From Dyella kyungheensis (lineage in GTDB: Bacteria; Pseudomonadota; Gammaproteobacteria; Xanthomonadales; Rhodanobacteraceae), in NCBI RefSeq assembly GCF_016905005.1, contig NZ_JADIKC010000001.1, forward strand, positions 124,001-188,000: a stretch of 64,000 bases of DNA, written 5' to 3'. Positions 36,287-45,301 of the stretch are shown in pieces. The notes below the pieces were generated by a model. That model was not told where the DNA came from, searched no databases, and was given only the letters and a program-made list of their open reading frames with translations. A program made the translations under genes and the position numbers. How positions within the stretch are numbered: position 1 is the stretch's first letter; each line of letters begins with the position of its first letter.

Positions 36287-38923
36287 ATGAAAACCGCCGA
36301 AATCCGCTCGACCTTCCTCGACTATTTCCGCTCGAAAGGCCACACCATCGTGCCGTCGAGTTCCCTGGTGCCTGCCAGCGATCCCACGCTGCTGTTCACC
36401 AACTCGGGCATGGTGCAGTTCAAGAACGTATTCCTGGGCAGCGAGAAGCTGTCGTACGTGCGCGCGGCCGACGTACAGCGCTGCCTGCGTGCCGGCGGCA
36501 AGCACAACGACCTCGATGCGGTGGGCTACACCGCGCGCCACCACACCTTCTTCGAAATGCTGGGCAACTGGTCGTTCGGCGACTACTTCAAGCGCGACGC
36601 GATTGCGTTTGCCTGGGAGCTGTTGACGGGCGTGTTCAAGCTGCCCAAGGACAAGCTGTGGGTCACCGTCTATCACACCGATGACGAAGCCTTCGACCTG
36701 TGGAACAAGGACATCGGCGTGCCCGCCGAGCGCATCGTGCGCATCGGCGACAACAAGGGCGCACCATTCGCGTCGGACAATTTCTGGCAGATGGCCGACA
36801 CCGGCCCCTGCGGTCCGTGCACGGAAATCTTCTACGACCACGGCGAAGAGATCGCCGGAGGTCCGCCGGGCTCGCCTGATGAAGACGGCGACCGCTACAT
36901 CGAAATCTGGAACCTGGTGTTCATGCAGTTCGACCGCGCGCCCGATGGCACGCTGTCGCCGCTGCCGGCGCCGTGCGTGGACACCGGCATGGGCCTGGAG
37001 CGTCTCGCCGCGGTGCTGCAGCACGTGCATTCGAACTACGAGATCGACCTGTTCGAACACCTGATCAAGGTCGCCGCCGAACTCACCGCGACGAAGGATC
37101 TCGCCAACAAGTCGCTGCGCGTGATCGCCGATCACATCCGCGCCTGCTCGTTCCTGATCGTCGACGGCGTGCTGCCGTCCAACGAAGGTCGCGGTTACGT
37201 GCTCCGCCGCATCATCCGTCGCGCGCTGCGCCACGGCTGGATGCTCGGCGTGCGCGGCGACTTCTTCTGGAAGATGGTGCAGCCGCTGGTCGAGGAAATG
37301 GGCGAGGCCTATCCGGAACTTGCGCAGAAACAGGCCTTCGTGGAAGACGCGTTGCGCACCGAAGAGCGCCGCTTCGGCGAGACGCTGGAAAACGGCATGC
37401 GCCTGTTCGATGCGGTGGCAGCGAAATCGAACGACAGCATTCCCGGTGCCGATGCCTTCCGCCTGTACGACACCTACGGCTTCCCGGTTGATCTCACCGC
37501 CGATATCGCGCGCGAGCGCGGCCTCACGGTGGACATGGACGGCTTCGAGCAATCCATGCGGGAGCAGCAGGAGCGCAGCCGCGAAGGCGGCAAGTTCGAA
37601 GCCAAGGGGCAGATGCCGGCGGAGCTGGCCAGCCAGCTGCAGCCGACGGCGTTCCTCGGTTACGACGCGCTGATGAGCCAGGGCAGCAAGGTGGTCGGCA
37701 TCGTGCGTGGCGGCAAGCAGTACGACCAGCTTGGCGAGGGCGAAGAAGCCCTGGTCATGCTCGATCGCACCCCGTTCTACGCCGAGTCCGGCGGCCAGGT
37801 GGGCGATACCGGCGTGCTGGTGAATGCGGCGGGTTCGTTCGCGGTGGCCGATACGCTCAAGATGGGCGGCGTGTTCTTCGGCCATGCCGGTCGTTGGAAC
37901 GGCAAGCAGGCGCTGCGCGTAGGCGATGTGGTCGATGCCGACGTCGACGGCTCGCGCCGCCAGGCCATCGTGCTCAACCACTCGGCCACCCATCTCCTGC
38001 ATGCGGCGTTGCGCAAGGTGCTCGGCGAGCATGTGACCCAGAAGGGTTCGCTGGTGGCGCCCGAGCGCCTGCGTTTCGACTTCTCCCATTTCAAGCCGAT
38101 GAGCGCGGACGAACTGCGCCAGATCGAAGCGCTGGTGAATGCCGAGGTGCGCCGCAACGAGGCCGCCGAAGTGCATCACATGGGTTACAACGAGGCGATC
38201 GAATTCGGCGCCATGGCACTGTTCGGCGAGAAGTACGGCGACGAAGTGCGCGTGCTGAAGATGGGCGGCTTTTCCACCGAACTCTGCGGTGGCACCCACG
38301 TCAGCCGCACCGGCGACATCGGTCTGTTCAAGATCGTCAGCGAAGCGGGCGTCGCCTCCGGCGTGCGCCGCATCGAAGCAGTGACGGGTGCGGGCGCACT
38401 GGCGTATGTGGCCGACGAGGAGCGTCGCCTGGGCGAGTTCGCCCAGTTGCTGTCCTCCAGCGGCGACGATGCGGTGGAGAAGCTCCGCCAGCTGTTCGAC
38501 AAGCAGAAAAAGCTGGAGCGCGAACTCGAATCGTTGCGCGCCAAGGCCGCCGGTTCGGCCACCGCCGACCTGGCCTCCACGGCGAAGGAGGTGGCCGGTA
38601 TCAAGGTCATCGCCGCTCGCCTGGAAGGGCTGGACGCCAAGGCGCTGCGCGACAGCATGGACCAGCTCAAGCAGCAACTGGGCGATTGCGTGGTGCTGCT
38701 GGCCGGTGCCGCCGATGGCCGCGTCTCGCTGGTCGCCGGCGTCAATGGCAAGGCACTGGGGCGCGTCAAGGCCGGCGATATCGTGGCCCACGTTGCCAGC
38801 CAGATCGACGGCAAGGGCGGCGGCCGCCCCGACATGGCCCAGGGCGGTGGCTCTGACCTGCCAGAATTGCCCGGCATTTTGGAGGGTTTGGCTGACTGGA
38901 TCGGTCAGCGTTTGGCTGGCTGA
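36287..38923 (+). CDS. alaS: Alanyl-tRNA synthetase
   Basis: 878 aa from the ATG at 36287, preceded by a long open frame that is not conserved. Class II catalytic domain ([35 protein letters not shown]), tRNA recognition region, editing domain with [11 protein letters not shown] and CGGTH, and a C-Ala end. Charges tRNA-Ala and clears Ser/Gly mischarge. Large open frames on the opposite strand are codon-bias shadows. Confidence 0.97.
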   Translation: MKTAEIRSTFLDYFRSKGHTIVPSSSLVPASDPTLLFTNSGMVQFKNVFLGSEKLSYVRAADVQRCLRAGGKHNDLDAVGYTARHHTFFEMLGNWSFGDYFKRDAIAFAWELLTGVFKLPKDKLWVTVYHTDDEAFDLWNKDIGVPAERIVRIGDNKGAPFASDNFWQMADTGPCGPCTEIFYDHGEEIAGGPPGSPDEDGDRYIEIWNLVFMQFDRAPDGTLSPLPAPCVDTGMGLERLAAVLQHVHSNYEIDLFEHLIKVAAELTATKDLANKSLRVIADHIRACSFLIVDGVLPSNEGRGYVLRRIIRRALRHGWMLGVRGDFFWKMVQPLVEEMGEAYPELAQKQAFVEDALRTEERRFGETLENGMRLFDAVAAKSNDSIPGADAFRLYDTYGFPVDLTADIARERGLTVDMDGFEQSMREQQERSREGGKFEAKGQMPAELASQLQPTAFLGYDALMSQGSKVVGIVRGGKQYDQLGEGEEALVMLDRTPFYAESGGQVGDTGVLVNAAGSFAVADTLKMGGVFFGHAGRWNGKQALRVGDVVDADVDGSRRQAIVLNHSATHLLHAALRKVLGEHVTQKGSLVAPERLRFDFSHFKPMSADELRQIEALVNAEVRRNEAAEVHHMGYNEAIEFGAMALFGEKYGDEVRVLKMGGFSTELCGGTHVSRTGDIGLFKIVSEAGVASGVRRIEAVTGAGALAYVADEERRLGEFAQLLSSSGDDAVEKLRQLFDKQKKLERELESLRAKAAGSATADLASTAKEVAGIKVIAARLEGLDAKALRDSMDQLKQQLGDCVVLLAGAADGRVSLVAGVNGKALGRVKAGDIVAHVASQIDGKGGGRPDMAQGGGSDLPELPGILEGLADWIGQRLAG

Positions 38924-38960
38924 GCAGGTCAACCTGCGGGAGTCCGTTGCCGTTTACGCA

Positions 38961-39187
38961 TTGCGCTGCCATCGGACGCTCGGCTAGTATCCAAGCCACT
39001 GCTGGCACCGAACAGTTGCAACGGTGTCGCTCGACATGGCATCACAGGGGATGCCTCGTCTGTGTAACCGGTGGAAGGCGGTAGGGCCTTCGGCGGTAGC
39101 ATCGTCGAAATGTTCAGGCGGTGAAGCTCAGGGGTGAGGTTTAACCGTCTGTGGGCCTGTGACCAAAGTATTCATGGAGTGGCAAAC
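38961..39187 (+). promoter_or_regulatory. csrA promoter and leader
   Basis: TTGCGC (38961) and TAGTAT (38985-38990) are spaced by 18 bases, giving a leader of ~190 bases. The csrA ribosome site reads ATGGAG, which matches the A(N)GGA core bound by CsrA, so feedback on its own translation is plausible. The gap has no other gene. Confidence 0.45.
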
Positions 39188-39394
39188 ATGTTGATTCTGA
39201 CCCGCAGGGTCGGTGAAACCTTGATGATCGGTGACGAGGTGACCGTTACCGTTCTCGGCGTCAAGGGCAACCAGGTGCGCATCGGTATTAATGCGCCTAA
39301 GAACGTTGCCGTGCATCGCGAAGAGATCTATCAGCGGATCAAGAACGAGCACGAGCCGGATGGCACTGCCTCCGGCGGAACTGGCGAACACTGA
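39188..39394 (+). CDS. csrA: Carbon storage regulator CsrA
   Basis: 68 aa. [51 protein letters not shown] is the complete dimeric RNA-binding fold, including the RNA-contacting Leu4 and Arg44 positions. It controls translation and stability of many mRNAs, and through this motility, biofilm and virulence in xanthomonads. Placed between alaS and tRNA-Ser. Confidence 0.97.
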   Translation: MLILTRRVGETLMIGDEVTVTVLGVKGNQVRIGINAPKNVAVHREEIYQRIKNEHEPDGTASGGTGEH

Positions 39395-39468
39395 CAAGCA
39401 AGAAATGCTTTACCTCGAGCGCGCCGGTTAGTATCCTTGCCGGCTCCGCAGGAATGCGGACGAAAAAC

Positions 39469-39561
39469 GGAGAGATGCCCGAGAGGCCGAAGGGGCTCCC
39501 CTGCTAAGGGAGTATAGGGTCAAAAGCCTTATCGAGGGTTCGAATCCCTCTCTCTCCGCCA
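39469..39561 (+). tRNA. tRNA-Ser(GCU)
   Basis: 93 bases with encoded CCA. Acceptor stem GGAGAGA/TCTCTCC, discriminator G, a long variable arm typical of Ser, and an anticodon loop CTGCTAA giving anticodon GCU (reads AGC/AGU). A TAGTAT box lies at 39429-39434. The 3' strand of the acceptor stem is also part of a 29 bp palindrome (39550-39611). Confidence 0.97.
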
Positions 39562-39611
39562 GATACGCAAAAAGCCCCGCAAGGGGCTTTTTGCGTATCT
39601 GGCGGAGAGAG
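39550..39611 (+). terminator. 29 bp palindromic terminator that includes the tRNA 3' end
   Basis: Arms 39550-39578 and 39583-39611 are perfect with a GCAA tetraloop. The core AAAAAGCCCC/GGGGCTTTTT is a normal intrinsic terminator, but the outer 12 bases of the left arm are the last bases of the tRNA-Ser (acceptor strand, discriminator and CCA). Confidence 0.9.
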
Positions 39612-40034
39612 GTGGTGGACGAAACCTCCCGGGTTCGACAAATTTGTCAGGAACAAATTTGGACAGCCGCAGGCTGGCCCCGTAGCGCGCAAGCGCGCAG
39701 GGGTGAAACTCAAGGACGGGCCGAACAATCCCCACCTCCACGCTAACGCGCACTTCAACGAAGCCCCGGGGCTTTTGCGTATCCGGCGGAGAGAGTTGTG
39801 GACGAACCCACCGGTTCGACGAATTTGTCAGGAACAAAAATTTGGACAGCCGCAGGCTGGCCCCGGAGCGCGCAAGCGCGCAGGGGTGAAACTCAAGGAC
39901 GGGCCGAACACAAATTTGTCAGGAACAAATTTGGACAGCCGCAGGCTGGCCCCGGAGCGCGAAGCGCGCAGGGGTGAGGCCCATGGATGGGCCGAACAAT
40001 CCCCACCTCCACGCTAACGCACACTCCAACGAAG
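39583..40034. repeat. Three tandem repeats downstream of tRNA-Ser
   Basis: Three core units at 39640-39762, 39821-39910 (short) and 39912-40034. Each opens with a hairpin AAATTTGTCAGGAACAAATT, then GGACAGCCGCAGGCTGGCCC, then a GCGCGCAAGCGCGC hairpin and, in two, CCCCACCTCCACGCTAACGC. Units 1 and 2 also repeat the right half of the tRNA terminator (GGGGCTTTTGCGTAT...GGCGGAGAGAG). No gene lies in 39562-40316. Confidence 0.85.
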
Positions 40035-40083
40035 GACTGGGTTTTGCCTGTTTGAATCCTGGCCAGCCTCCGCACCAAACCCA

Positions 40084-40164
40084 TGTGGGAGCGCGCTTGC
40101 GCGCGACCGCGGAGTCTCGTCGGCACCGCGCCGTTGGCTTGTCGCGCACAAGTGCGCTCCCACA
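40084..40164. repeat. Dispersed palindrome, copy 5 of 5
   Basis: Left arm 40084-40107 and right arm 40141-40164. The left arm has drifted (GCGCGCTTGCGCGC in place of GCGCACTTGTGCGC), so the stem has mismatches. It follows the tandem repeats after tRNA-Ser. Confidence 0.82.
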
Positions 40165-40316
40165 AGTTGCTTCATCGCCATGCTGGACGTGGCGAGTACG
40201 CGCAAACTCAGCACCTCGCGCCTGAACCCTACCGAACCCGAACTTCCCCAGGGCGTACAACCTTGCGCCATCTCACGCGTTATTTTTCCCAAGTGCCACG
40301 ACCGGGAGTAAGCGTT

Positions 40317-41387
40317 ATGGAGAAGCTCGCAAACAGCCGCTCGACCTCGCAGCAGCGACTGCTCCGCACCGCCATCGCTGCGTGCGTACTGGCTGTCGCC
40401 TCAGCGCTTCCGATGGGCGCAAGCGCCGGTGTCTCCGTAGGCATCGGCGTATCGGTCGGCGTGGCGCCGCCGCCGTTGCCGGTCTACGCGCAGCCGGCGA
40501 TTCCCAGCCCCGGTTACATCTGGACGCCGGGCTATTGGGCCTGGGACGGCGATGGCTACTACTGGGTTCCTGGCACCTGGATCATGCCGCCCTATGCCGG
40601 TGCGCTGTGGACGCCGGGTTACTGGGGCTGGGGTGGCGGCGCGTATGTGTTCCATCGCGGCTACTGGGGCGCGCACGTGGGCTTCTACGGCGGCATCAAC
40701 TACGGCTTCGGCTACACCGGCGTGGGCTACGCGGGCGGCTACTGGCGAGGTCATTCGTTCTACTACAACCGCTCGGTGAACCACATCGACAACGTACACA
40801 TCACCAATGTCTACAACCGCACGGTGGTGAACAACGTCAATCGGGCCAGCTTCAATGGCGGTCGCGGCGGCATCGAGGCGCGTCCGTCGCCGCAGGAGAT
40901 GAACTACGCACGCGAGCGGCACGTATCGCCGGTGGCGGCGCAGGAGCAGCAACGCACCATGGCCAGCCAGAACCAGGCAATGCGCGCCTCGTTCAATCAT
41001 GGTGCCCCGTCGATCGCCGCAACGCCGCGTGCAGGCGCCTTCCATGGCACGGGCGACGCTTCGGCGCCGGCCGGCCACCCGAATGTTCCGGCTGCGGCTG
41101 GGCGCAACGCCATGGCGCTGCATTCGGCCGGCTTTGCGCCGCATGGTGCGGGGACGAACGCCCCGGGCACCGTGAATTCGAACCATGCATCGCCGGCAAC
41201 GAACCATGCCGCCTACACGCGTGGCCCGTCGAATCCGGGCGCCGGCTACCACGCGAGCGCGCATGCGCAGCCTTCCTACGCCGCGCACGCGGCGCGTCCG
41301 GCGGCGCCGGCCTATCACGCGCCGGCACATCCGGCAGCACCGCATGCACAGGCGGCGCCGCATCACGGCGGAGGGGAGCATCGCTGA
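40317..41387 (+). CDS. Secreted YXWGXW-repeat protein
   Basis: 356 aa from the ATG at 40317 with GGGAG ahead. A signal peptide is followed by aromatic repeats GYIWTPGYWAWDG, YYWVPGTW, ALWTPGYWGWGGG, the YXWGXW module, then a Tyr/Gly-rich stretch and a long Ala/His/Pro-rich tail to the end. Such proteins are common and uncharacterised in proteobacteria; likely periplasmic or outer-membrane associated. Low-complexity tail of ~150 residues. Confidence 0.82.
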   Translation: MEKLANSRSTSQQRLLRTAIAACVLAVASALPMGASAGVSVGIGVSVGVAPPPLPVYAQPAIPSPGYIWTPGYWAWDGDGYYWVPGTWIMPPYAGALWTPGYWGWGGGAYVFHRGYWGAHVGFYGGINYGFGYTGVGYAGGYWRGHSFYYNRSVNHIDNVHITNVYNRTVVNNVNRASFNGGRGGIEARPSPQEMNYARERHVSPVAAQEQQRTMASQNQAMRASFNHGAPSIAATPRAGAFHGTGDASAPAGHPNVPAAAGRNAMALHSAGFAPHGAGTNAPGTVNSNHASPATNHAAYTRGPSNPGAGYHASAHAQPSYAAHAARPAAPAYHAPAHPAAPHAQAAPHHGGGEHR

Positions 41388-41410
41388 TCCATCGAGCCTG
41401 ACGCTGGAAG

Positions 41411-41446
41411 CGAAGAACGCCGACGCTCCGCCGTCGGCGTTCTTCG
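41411..41446 (+). terminator. Terminator after the YXWGXW gene
   Basis: A 15 bp perfect stem (41411-41425 with 41432-41446) with a 6-base loop, 23 bases after the stop, followed by TTGGGG. Confidence 0.75.
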
Positions 41447-41556
41447 TTGGGGCGGTCCTCGTCCGTTCCATTAGAATGGGCAGTGGTCCGTTTCCGGGCT
41501 GCGCGGATACGGAAGTAGCCGCTCATTCGATCATCGAAACAAGGAGAGGGGAGTCG

Positions 41557-42144
41557 ATGTTTAAGCGTATCGTTTTTGTAGCGCTGCTCGCTGCGTCAGG
41601 CAGTGCGATGGCGGCGAAGGACTTGAGCAATATCCCGTTGGAGTGGACGCCCACGCAGAGCTTTGCGGAGTTTGGCGCGGTCGATCTCAGCGGCATCGGC
41701 AACGTCAAGGTGCAGTTCAACGGATTCACCGATGTACGCAAGAATCCGGCCCTGATCGCCGAGAACACCGAGAAGCAGCCGGTGCGCCAGGTCACCACGA
41801 GGGACAACGTGGCCGCGTTCGTCACCCAGCACGTGAAGGACAGCTTCAGCAAGGCCGGCATCAACGTGGTCGACAACGGTGGCGACTTCATCGTGTCGGG
41901 CGAAGTGCGCGACTTCTTCGTCAACGAGAGCGACCAGTACGTGGGCAACGTCACGGTCTACGTGACGCTGAGCAATGCCTCGGGCAAGGTGCTGTGGCAG
42001 GGCATCGCCGGTGGCGGCGCCAACAACTTCGGTCGTTCGTACAAGGCGGACAACTACTACGAGACCTTGTCCAACGCCGTGCTGAAGTTGAGCAACAGCA
42101 TGCTCAACAGCCCCGGCTTCCATAGCGCCCTGCAATCGCACTGA
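41557..42144 (+). CDS. Periplasmic protein, YajG/LPS-lipoprotein-like
   Basis: 195 aa; GGAGAGGGGAGTCG precedes the ATG. Signal peptide MFKRIVFVALLAASGSAMA with cleavage after AMA and no lipobox Cys. The mature protein has beta-rich segments (VKVQFNGFTDVRKNPALIAEN, VVDNGGDFIVSGEVRDFFV, YVGNVTVYVTLSNASGKVLW) in the layout of YajG-type envelope proteins. Function unknown. Confidence 0.78.
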   Translation: MFKRIVFVALLAASGSAMAAKDLSNIPLEWTPTQSFAEFGAVDLSGIGNVKVQFNGFTDVRKNPALIAENTEKQPVRQVTTRDNVAAFVTQHVKDSFSKAGINVVDNGGDFIVSGEVRDFFVNESDQYVGNVTVYVTLSNASGKVLWQGIAGGGANNFGRSYKADNYYETLSNAVLKLSNSMLNSPGFHSALQSH

Positions 42145-42160
42145 TTGCACGCGGAGGAGG

Positions 42161-42184
42161 ATCGCTCGCCGCGCGGCGAGCGAT
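42161..42184. terminator. Hairpin between the YajG-like gene and lpxH
   Basis: A 10 bp stem (42161-42170 with 42175-42184) with a GCGC loop in the convergent 50-base gap, with little T-run. Confidence 0.65.
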
Positions 42185-42194
42185 TTCCGGGGCA

Positions 42195-42923
42195 TCAAGA
42201 GAGTGCGAGGCCCCGCAGTTCCACGCCTTCCGGCGTGACGCGCAACACCGAACCGTGTTCGTACCAGTCGCCCAGCACGATGCGTTCAGCCGTCTGGCCA
42301 TCCAGATCGAAGCGGTGGACGGCGGGGCGGTGCGTGTGGCCGTGGATCAGCCGGGTCACCCCGGCCTTGCGCATGGTGTCGGCAACGGCGTCGGCGTTGA
42401 CGTCCATGATGGTTTCCATGCTGCTGCCCGTATGCGCCTTGCTGTCGGCGCGCGCCTTGGCGGCGAACGCGCGGCGCGCATCCAGCGACATTGCCAGGAT
42501 CTGCGCCTTCCATTCCGGCGTGCGCACCTGCTTGCGTATCGTCTGGTAGGCAACATCGTCCGTGCACAGCACGTCGCCGTGCATCAGCAGGGTGGGGCGC
42601 CCGTACAGTTCGTGGACGGTGCCGTCCTCGAGCAGGCTGAAGCCGGCGCGCTCGGCGAAATCCTGGCCGAGCAGGAAGTCGCGGTTGCCCACGATGAAGT
42701 AGACGGGCACGCCGTGTTCGCTCAGCGCCCGGGTGGCGCGCGCAATGCGGCTGGGCAGCTCGGCGTCGTCGTCGTCACCGATCCATGCTTCGACCAGGTC
42801 GCCGAGGATGTAGACCGCGTCGGCCGAGCGCGCCTCGTCGCTGGCCAGGAACGATTCGAACAGCCCCGTGATCTCCGGACGGCTATCGTCCAGATGCAGG
42901 TCGGCGATAAACAGGATTGCCAT
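42195..42923 (-). CDS. lpxH: UDP-2,3-diacylglucosamine diphosphatase
   Basis: 242 aa calcineurin-like phosphoesterase with metal motifs FIADLHLD, ILGDLVE, VGNRDF, LMHGDVL and HGHTHRP. It hydrolyses UDP-diacylglucosamine to lipid X in lipid A synthesis at the inner membrane face. It follows the cyclophilin gene by five bases, so the pair is cotranscribed. Confidence 0.95.
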   Translation of the reverse strand: MAILFIADLHLDDSRPEITGLFESFLASDEARSADAVYILGDLVEAWIGDDDDAELPSRIARATRALSEHGVPVYFIVGNRDFLLGQDFAERAGFSLLEDGTVHELYGRPTLLMHGDVLCTDDVAYQTIRKQVRTPEWKAQILAMSLDARRAFAAKARADSKAHTGSSMETIMDVNADAVADTMRKAGVTRLIHGHTHRPAVHRFDLDGQTAERIVLGDWYEHGSVLRVTPEGVELRGLALS

Positions 42924-42928
42924 GCTGC

Positions 42929-43642
42929 TCAGCCCTTCTTGCCGCCCGATTTCTTGGCGGGTTCGTTGGTTGCAGGCGCAGCTTGGGCCGGTGCGGGCGT
43001 GGCGGCAGGTTCTTCACCCACCACGCTGGCGCTGTCGATCACCACCAGCGGGTTGGGCACGTCGCCGGCAAACGGTCCCAGGCCGCGGGTAGGCAGGGCA
43101 GCCATCTTGTCGACCACGTCCATGCCCTTGATGACCTTGCCGAACACGGCATAGCCCCAGGTCAGGCCGCTCTGGTTGCCGACGAAATCGAGGCGGCGGT
43201 TGTCGACCAGGTTGAAGAAGAACTGCGCCGTGCCGGAATTCGGATCGGCACCGCGCGCCACGGCGACCGTGCCACGCAGATTGGAGAGCCCGTTGTCCGC
43301 TTCGCTGGGGATGGCCGAGCGCGTGCGCTTGGCCTGCAGGTCGCGCGTGTACAGGCCGCCCTGGACCAGGTAGCCGGGGATGGCGCGGTGGAACACGGTG
43401 CCGCTGTAGAAGCCGTCGCGCACGTACTGCAGGAAGTTCGCCACGCTCTTGGGCGACTTGTCGGGATAGAGCTCCAGCGTGATGTCGCCCTGCGAGGTGT
43501 GCAGCACCACCTGTGGATGCGCCGCGGCGGGCGCGGTGGCAGCGGGCTTGCTGGCCTGGGCCAGTAGCACGGAGGAGGGAAGCAGCAGGAGCGCGGCGGC
43601 GAGCAGGAGTCGGTGCATGGCAGGGCGGGCGGCGTTTGGCAT
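42929..43642 (-). CDS. Periplasmic cyclophilin-type peptidyl-prolyl isomerase
   Basis: 237 aa from the ATG at 43642 (an ATG eight codons later also gives a signal peptide). Signal peptide [20 protein letters not shown]. Cyclophilin core VVLHTSQGDITLELYPDKSPKSVANF, FHRAIPGYLVQGG, FFFNLVDN. C-terminal 30 residues are Pro/Ala/Lys rich. It catalyses prolyl isomerisation in the periplasm like PpiA. Upstream of lpxH in one unit. Confidence 0.92.
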   Translation of the reverse strand: MPNAARPAMHRLLLAAALLLLPSSVLLAQASKPAATAPAAAHPQVVLHTSQGDITLELYPDKSPKSVANFLQYVRDGFYSGTVFHRAIPGYLVQGGLYTRDLQAKRTRSAIPSEADNGLSNLRGTVAVARGADPNSGTAQFFFNLVDNRRLDFVGNQSGLTWGYAVFGKVIKGMDVVDKMAALPTRGLGPFAGDVPNPLVVIDSASVVGEEPAATPAPAQAAPATNEPAKKSGGKKG

Positions 43643-43707
43643 CAGGACATCATACGCGGCGGAGTGGTCCCATGGCCGGGCCTCTGAGCGGCCCGTACCG
43701 TCAAAGG

Positions 43708-45225
43708 TCAGGATGGATGGACTTCCAGCAGCAGGCCCAGCTCGTTCAAGGGGGCTTGCTCCTGCTCCAGATCGGCCTCGCTGAGCGGGTGCTGGTCCAG
43801 CCAGGAGGAGGGCACGGTGAGCCGCAGGCGCTGGGCGGTGGCGGCCAGTTGCATCTGCGGCAGCGACTCGGCGCGCCGCGCCCGGCGGAACAGCACGCCC
43901 AGGCGCAGCAGGGCGGTGATGTAGCGTGCCAGCTGCCGGTAGCGCTGCGGCAGCGCGGAGAAGGTGGCCTTGTCCGGCTTGCGGCGATGCGACTCCACGA
44001 TGGCCGCCAGCAGTTGCTGTTCCTGCCGCGAGAAGCCGGCCAGGTCGGCGTTGCGCAGGATGTAGGCGCCATGGTGGTGGTGCTGGCTGTGTGCGATGGC
44101 CAGGCCGATCTCGTGCACGCGCGCCGCCCAGGAGAGCCACTCGCGCGCTTCGGCATCGAGCTTCCAGAAGCGTGCGATCTGGTCGAAGAACATCAACGCG
44201 GTCGATTCCACGCGGCGTGCCTGGGCGCGGTCGACGCCGTAGCGGTTGGCCAGTGCATCGACGCTGGCGGTGCGCGGATCGCTGCCGCCGGCGCGGCCCA
44301 GCAGATCCCACAACAGGCCTTCGCGCATCGAGCTTTCGCAGACCCGCAGGCGTTCGATGCCCAAGGCTTCGAACGCGGCTTCGAAAATCACCACGCCGCC
44401 GGCGATCACCGGCGCGCGATCGTCCGCCAGGCCGGGCAACTTGAGCGCTTCGATCTGGCCTTGTGCGAGCAGGGCGTCGCGCAGCTGCGCCAGCGAGGAT
44501 GGAGTGATGCCATCGTCGGAGAAGCGCATGGCATGCACCACCGAACCGATGGCCTTGGCGGTGCCGGACGAACCGAACGCTTCCACCCAGCCCGATTCGC
44601 GATAGTCTTCGGCGAATTGCTGCAGCAGCACGCCGATTTCGTTGTTGGCGCGCTGCCAGCGCTTGCGGTTGAGCTTGCCACCGGGAAAGAAGCGCAGCGT
44701 CGAGGCAATGCAGCCGGCCTGCACGCTTTCCGTATGCATCGGCGCAAAGCCGCGGCCGATGATGAACTCGGTGCTGCCGCCGCCCACGTCGATCACCAGG
44801 CGGCTCTCGCGCGACGCGGGCAGGTCGTGCGAGGCGCCCAGGAAGATCAGGCGGCCCTCTTCGCGGCCGGAGACGATTTCCACCGGATGGCCGAGCGAGG
44901 CTTCCGCCGCGGTGAGGAAGGTTTGCGGCGAGGCCAGCCGGCGCACCGTGTTGGTGGCCACCGCGCGCACGCGGCTGGACGGCACGCCGGCGATGCGCTG
45001 GCCAAAGCGTGCCAGGCAGTTGAGCGCGCGTGCGCGATGTTCGGCATCCAGGGTGCCGTCGGCGCGCAGGCCGGCGGCCATGCGCACGGTTTCGCGCAGG
45101 CGATCGATTACGCGGGGCTCGCCGTGTTCCACGCGCGCCACCACCATGTGATAGCTGTTGGAGCCCATGTCGACGGCAGCGATCAGTTCGCCGTCCTTGA
45201 TCTGGATCTGATCGCCATGACTCAT
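43708..45225 (-). CDS. ppx: Exopolyphosphatase / guanosine pentaphosphate phosphohydrolase
   Basis: 505 aa, typical Ppx/GppA length. ASKHA fold with LIAAVDMGSNSYHMVV and IDVGGGSTEF, then an HD-like C-terminal domain (WAARVHEIGLAIAHSQHHHHG). It degrades polyphosphate from its ends. It lies 76 bases after ppk on the same strand, in a cluster with the PhoBR phosphate system. Confidence 0.94.
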   Translation of the reverse strand: MSHGDQIQIKDGELIAAVDMGSNSYHMVVARVEHGEPRVIDRLRETVRMAAGLRADGTLDAEHRARALNCLARFGQRIAGVPSSRVRAVATNTVRRLASPQTFLTAAEASLGHPVEIVSGREEGRLIFLGASHDLPASRESRLVIDVGGGSTEFIIGRGFAPMHTESVQAGCIASTLRFFPGGKLNRKRWQRANNEIGVLLQQFAEDYRESGWVEAFGSSGTAKAIGSVVHAMRFSDDGITPSSLAQLRDALLAQGQIEALKLPGLADDRAPVIAGGVVIFEAAFEALGIERLRVCESSMREGLLWDLLGRAGGSDPRTASVDALANRYGVDRAQARRVESTALMFFDQIARFWKLDAEAREWLSWAARVHEIGLAIAHSQHHHHGAYILRNADLAGFSRQEQQLLAAIVESHRRKPDKATFSALPQRYRQLARYITALLRLGVLFRRARRAESLPQMQLAATAQRLRLTVPSSWLDQHPLSEADLEQEQAPLNELGLLLEVHPS

Positions 45226-45301
45226 GCGGGGCTCGTTCCGGGCTGCAGAGGGTGAATTCTCTCACGCGGGACCCGGGGCGAGTAGCGCGAATTTTTCCGC
45301 G

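Noticed and set aside
36089..38932. 947 aa open frame on the minus strand
   Set aside because: It is fully antisense to alaS and arises from codon bias at high GC. No conserved motif appears in it.
39504..39837. Two ORFs antisense to tRNA-Ser, with SGGERGIRTLD and RERDSNPR endings
   Set aside because: These are well-known spurious translations across tRNA-Ser and its flanking repeat; the coding frame is just the reverse of the tRNA 3' end.
39583..40034. Possible CRISPR array
   Set aside because: Only three units of ~90-120 bases with no unique short spacers, plus hairpins inside. No cas genes.
39469..40316. Prophage or genomic island at tRNA-Ser
   Set aside because: No integrase, phage gene or direct-repeat att copy is present; the next genes are ordinary envelope genes.
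42929..45265. 778 aa open frame on the minus strand
   Set aside because: Its C-terminal part is the cyclophilin in frame; the rest is an off-frame reading of ppx, with no start of its own.
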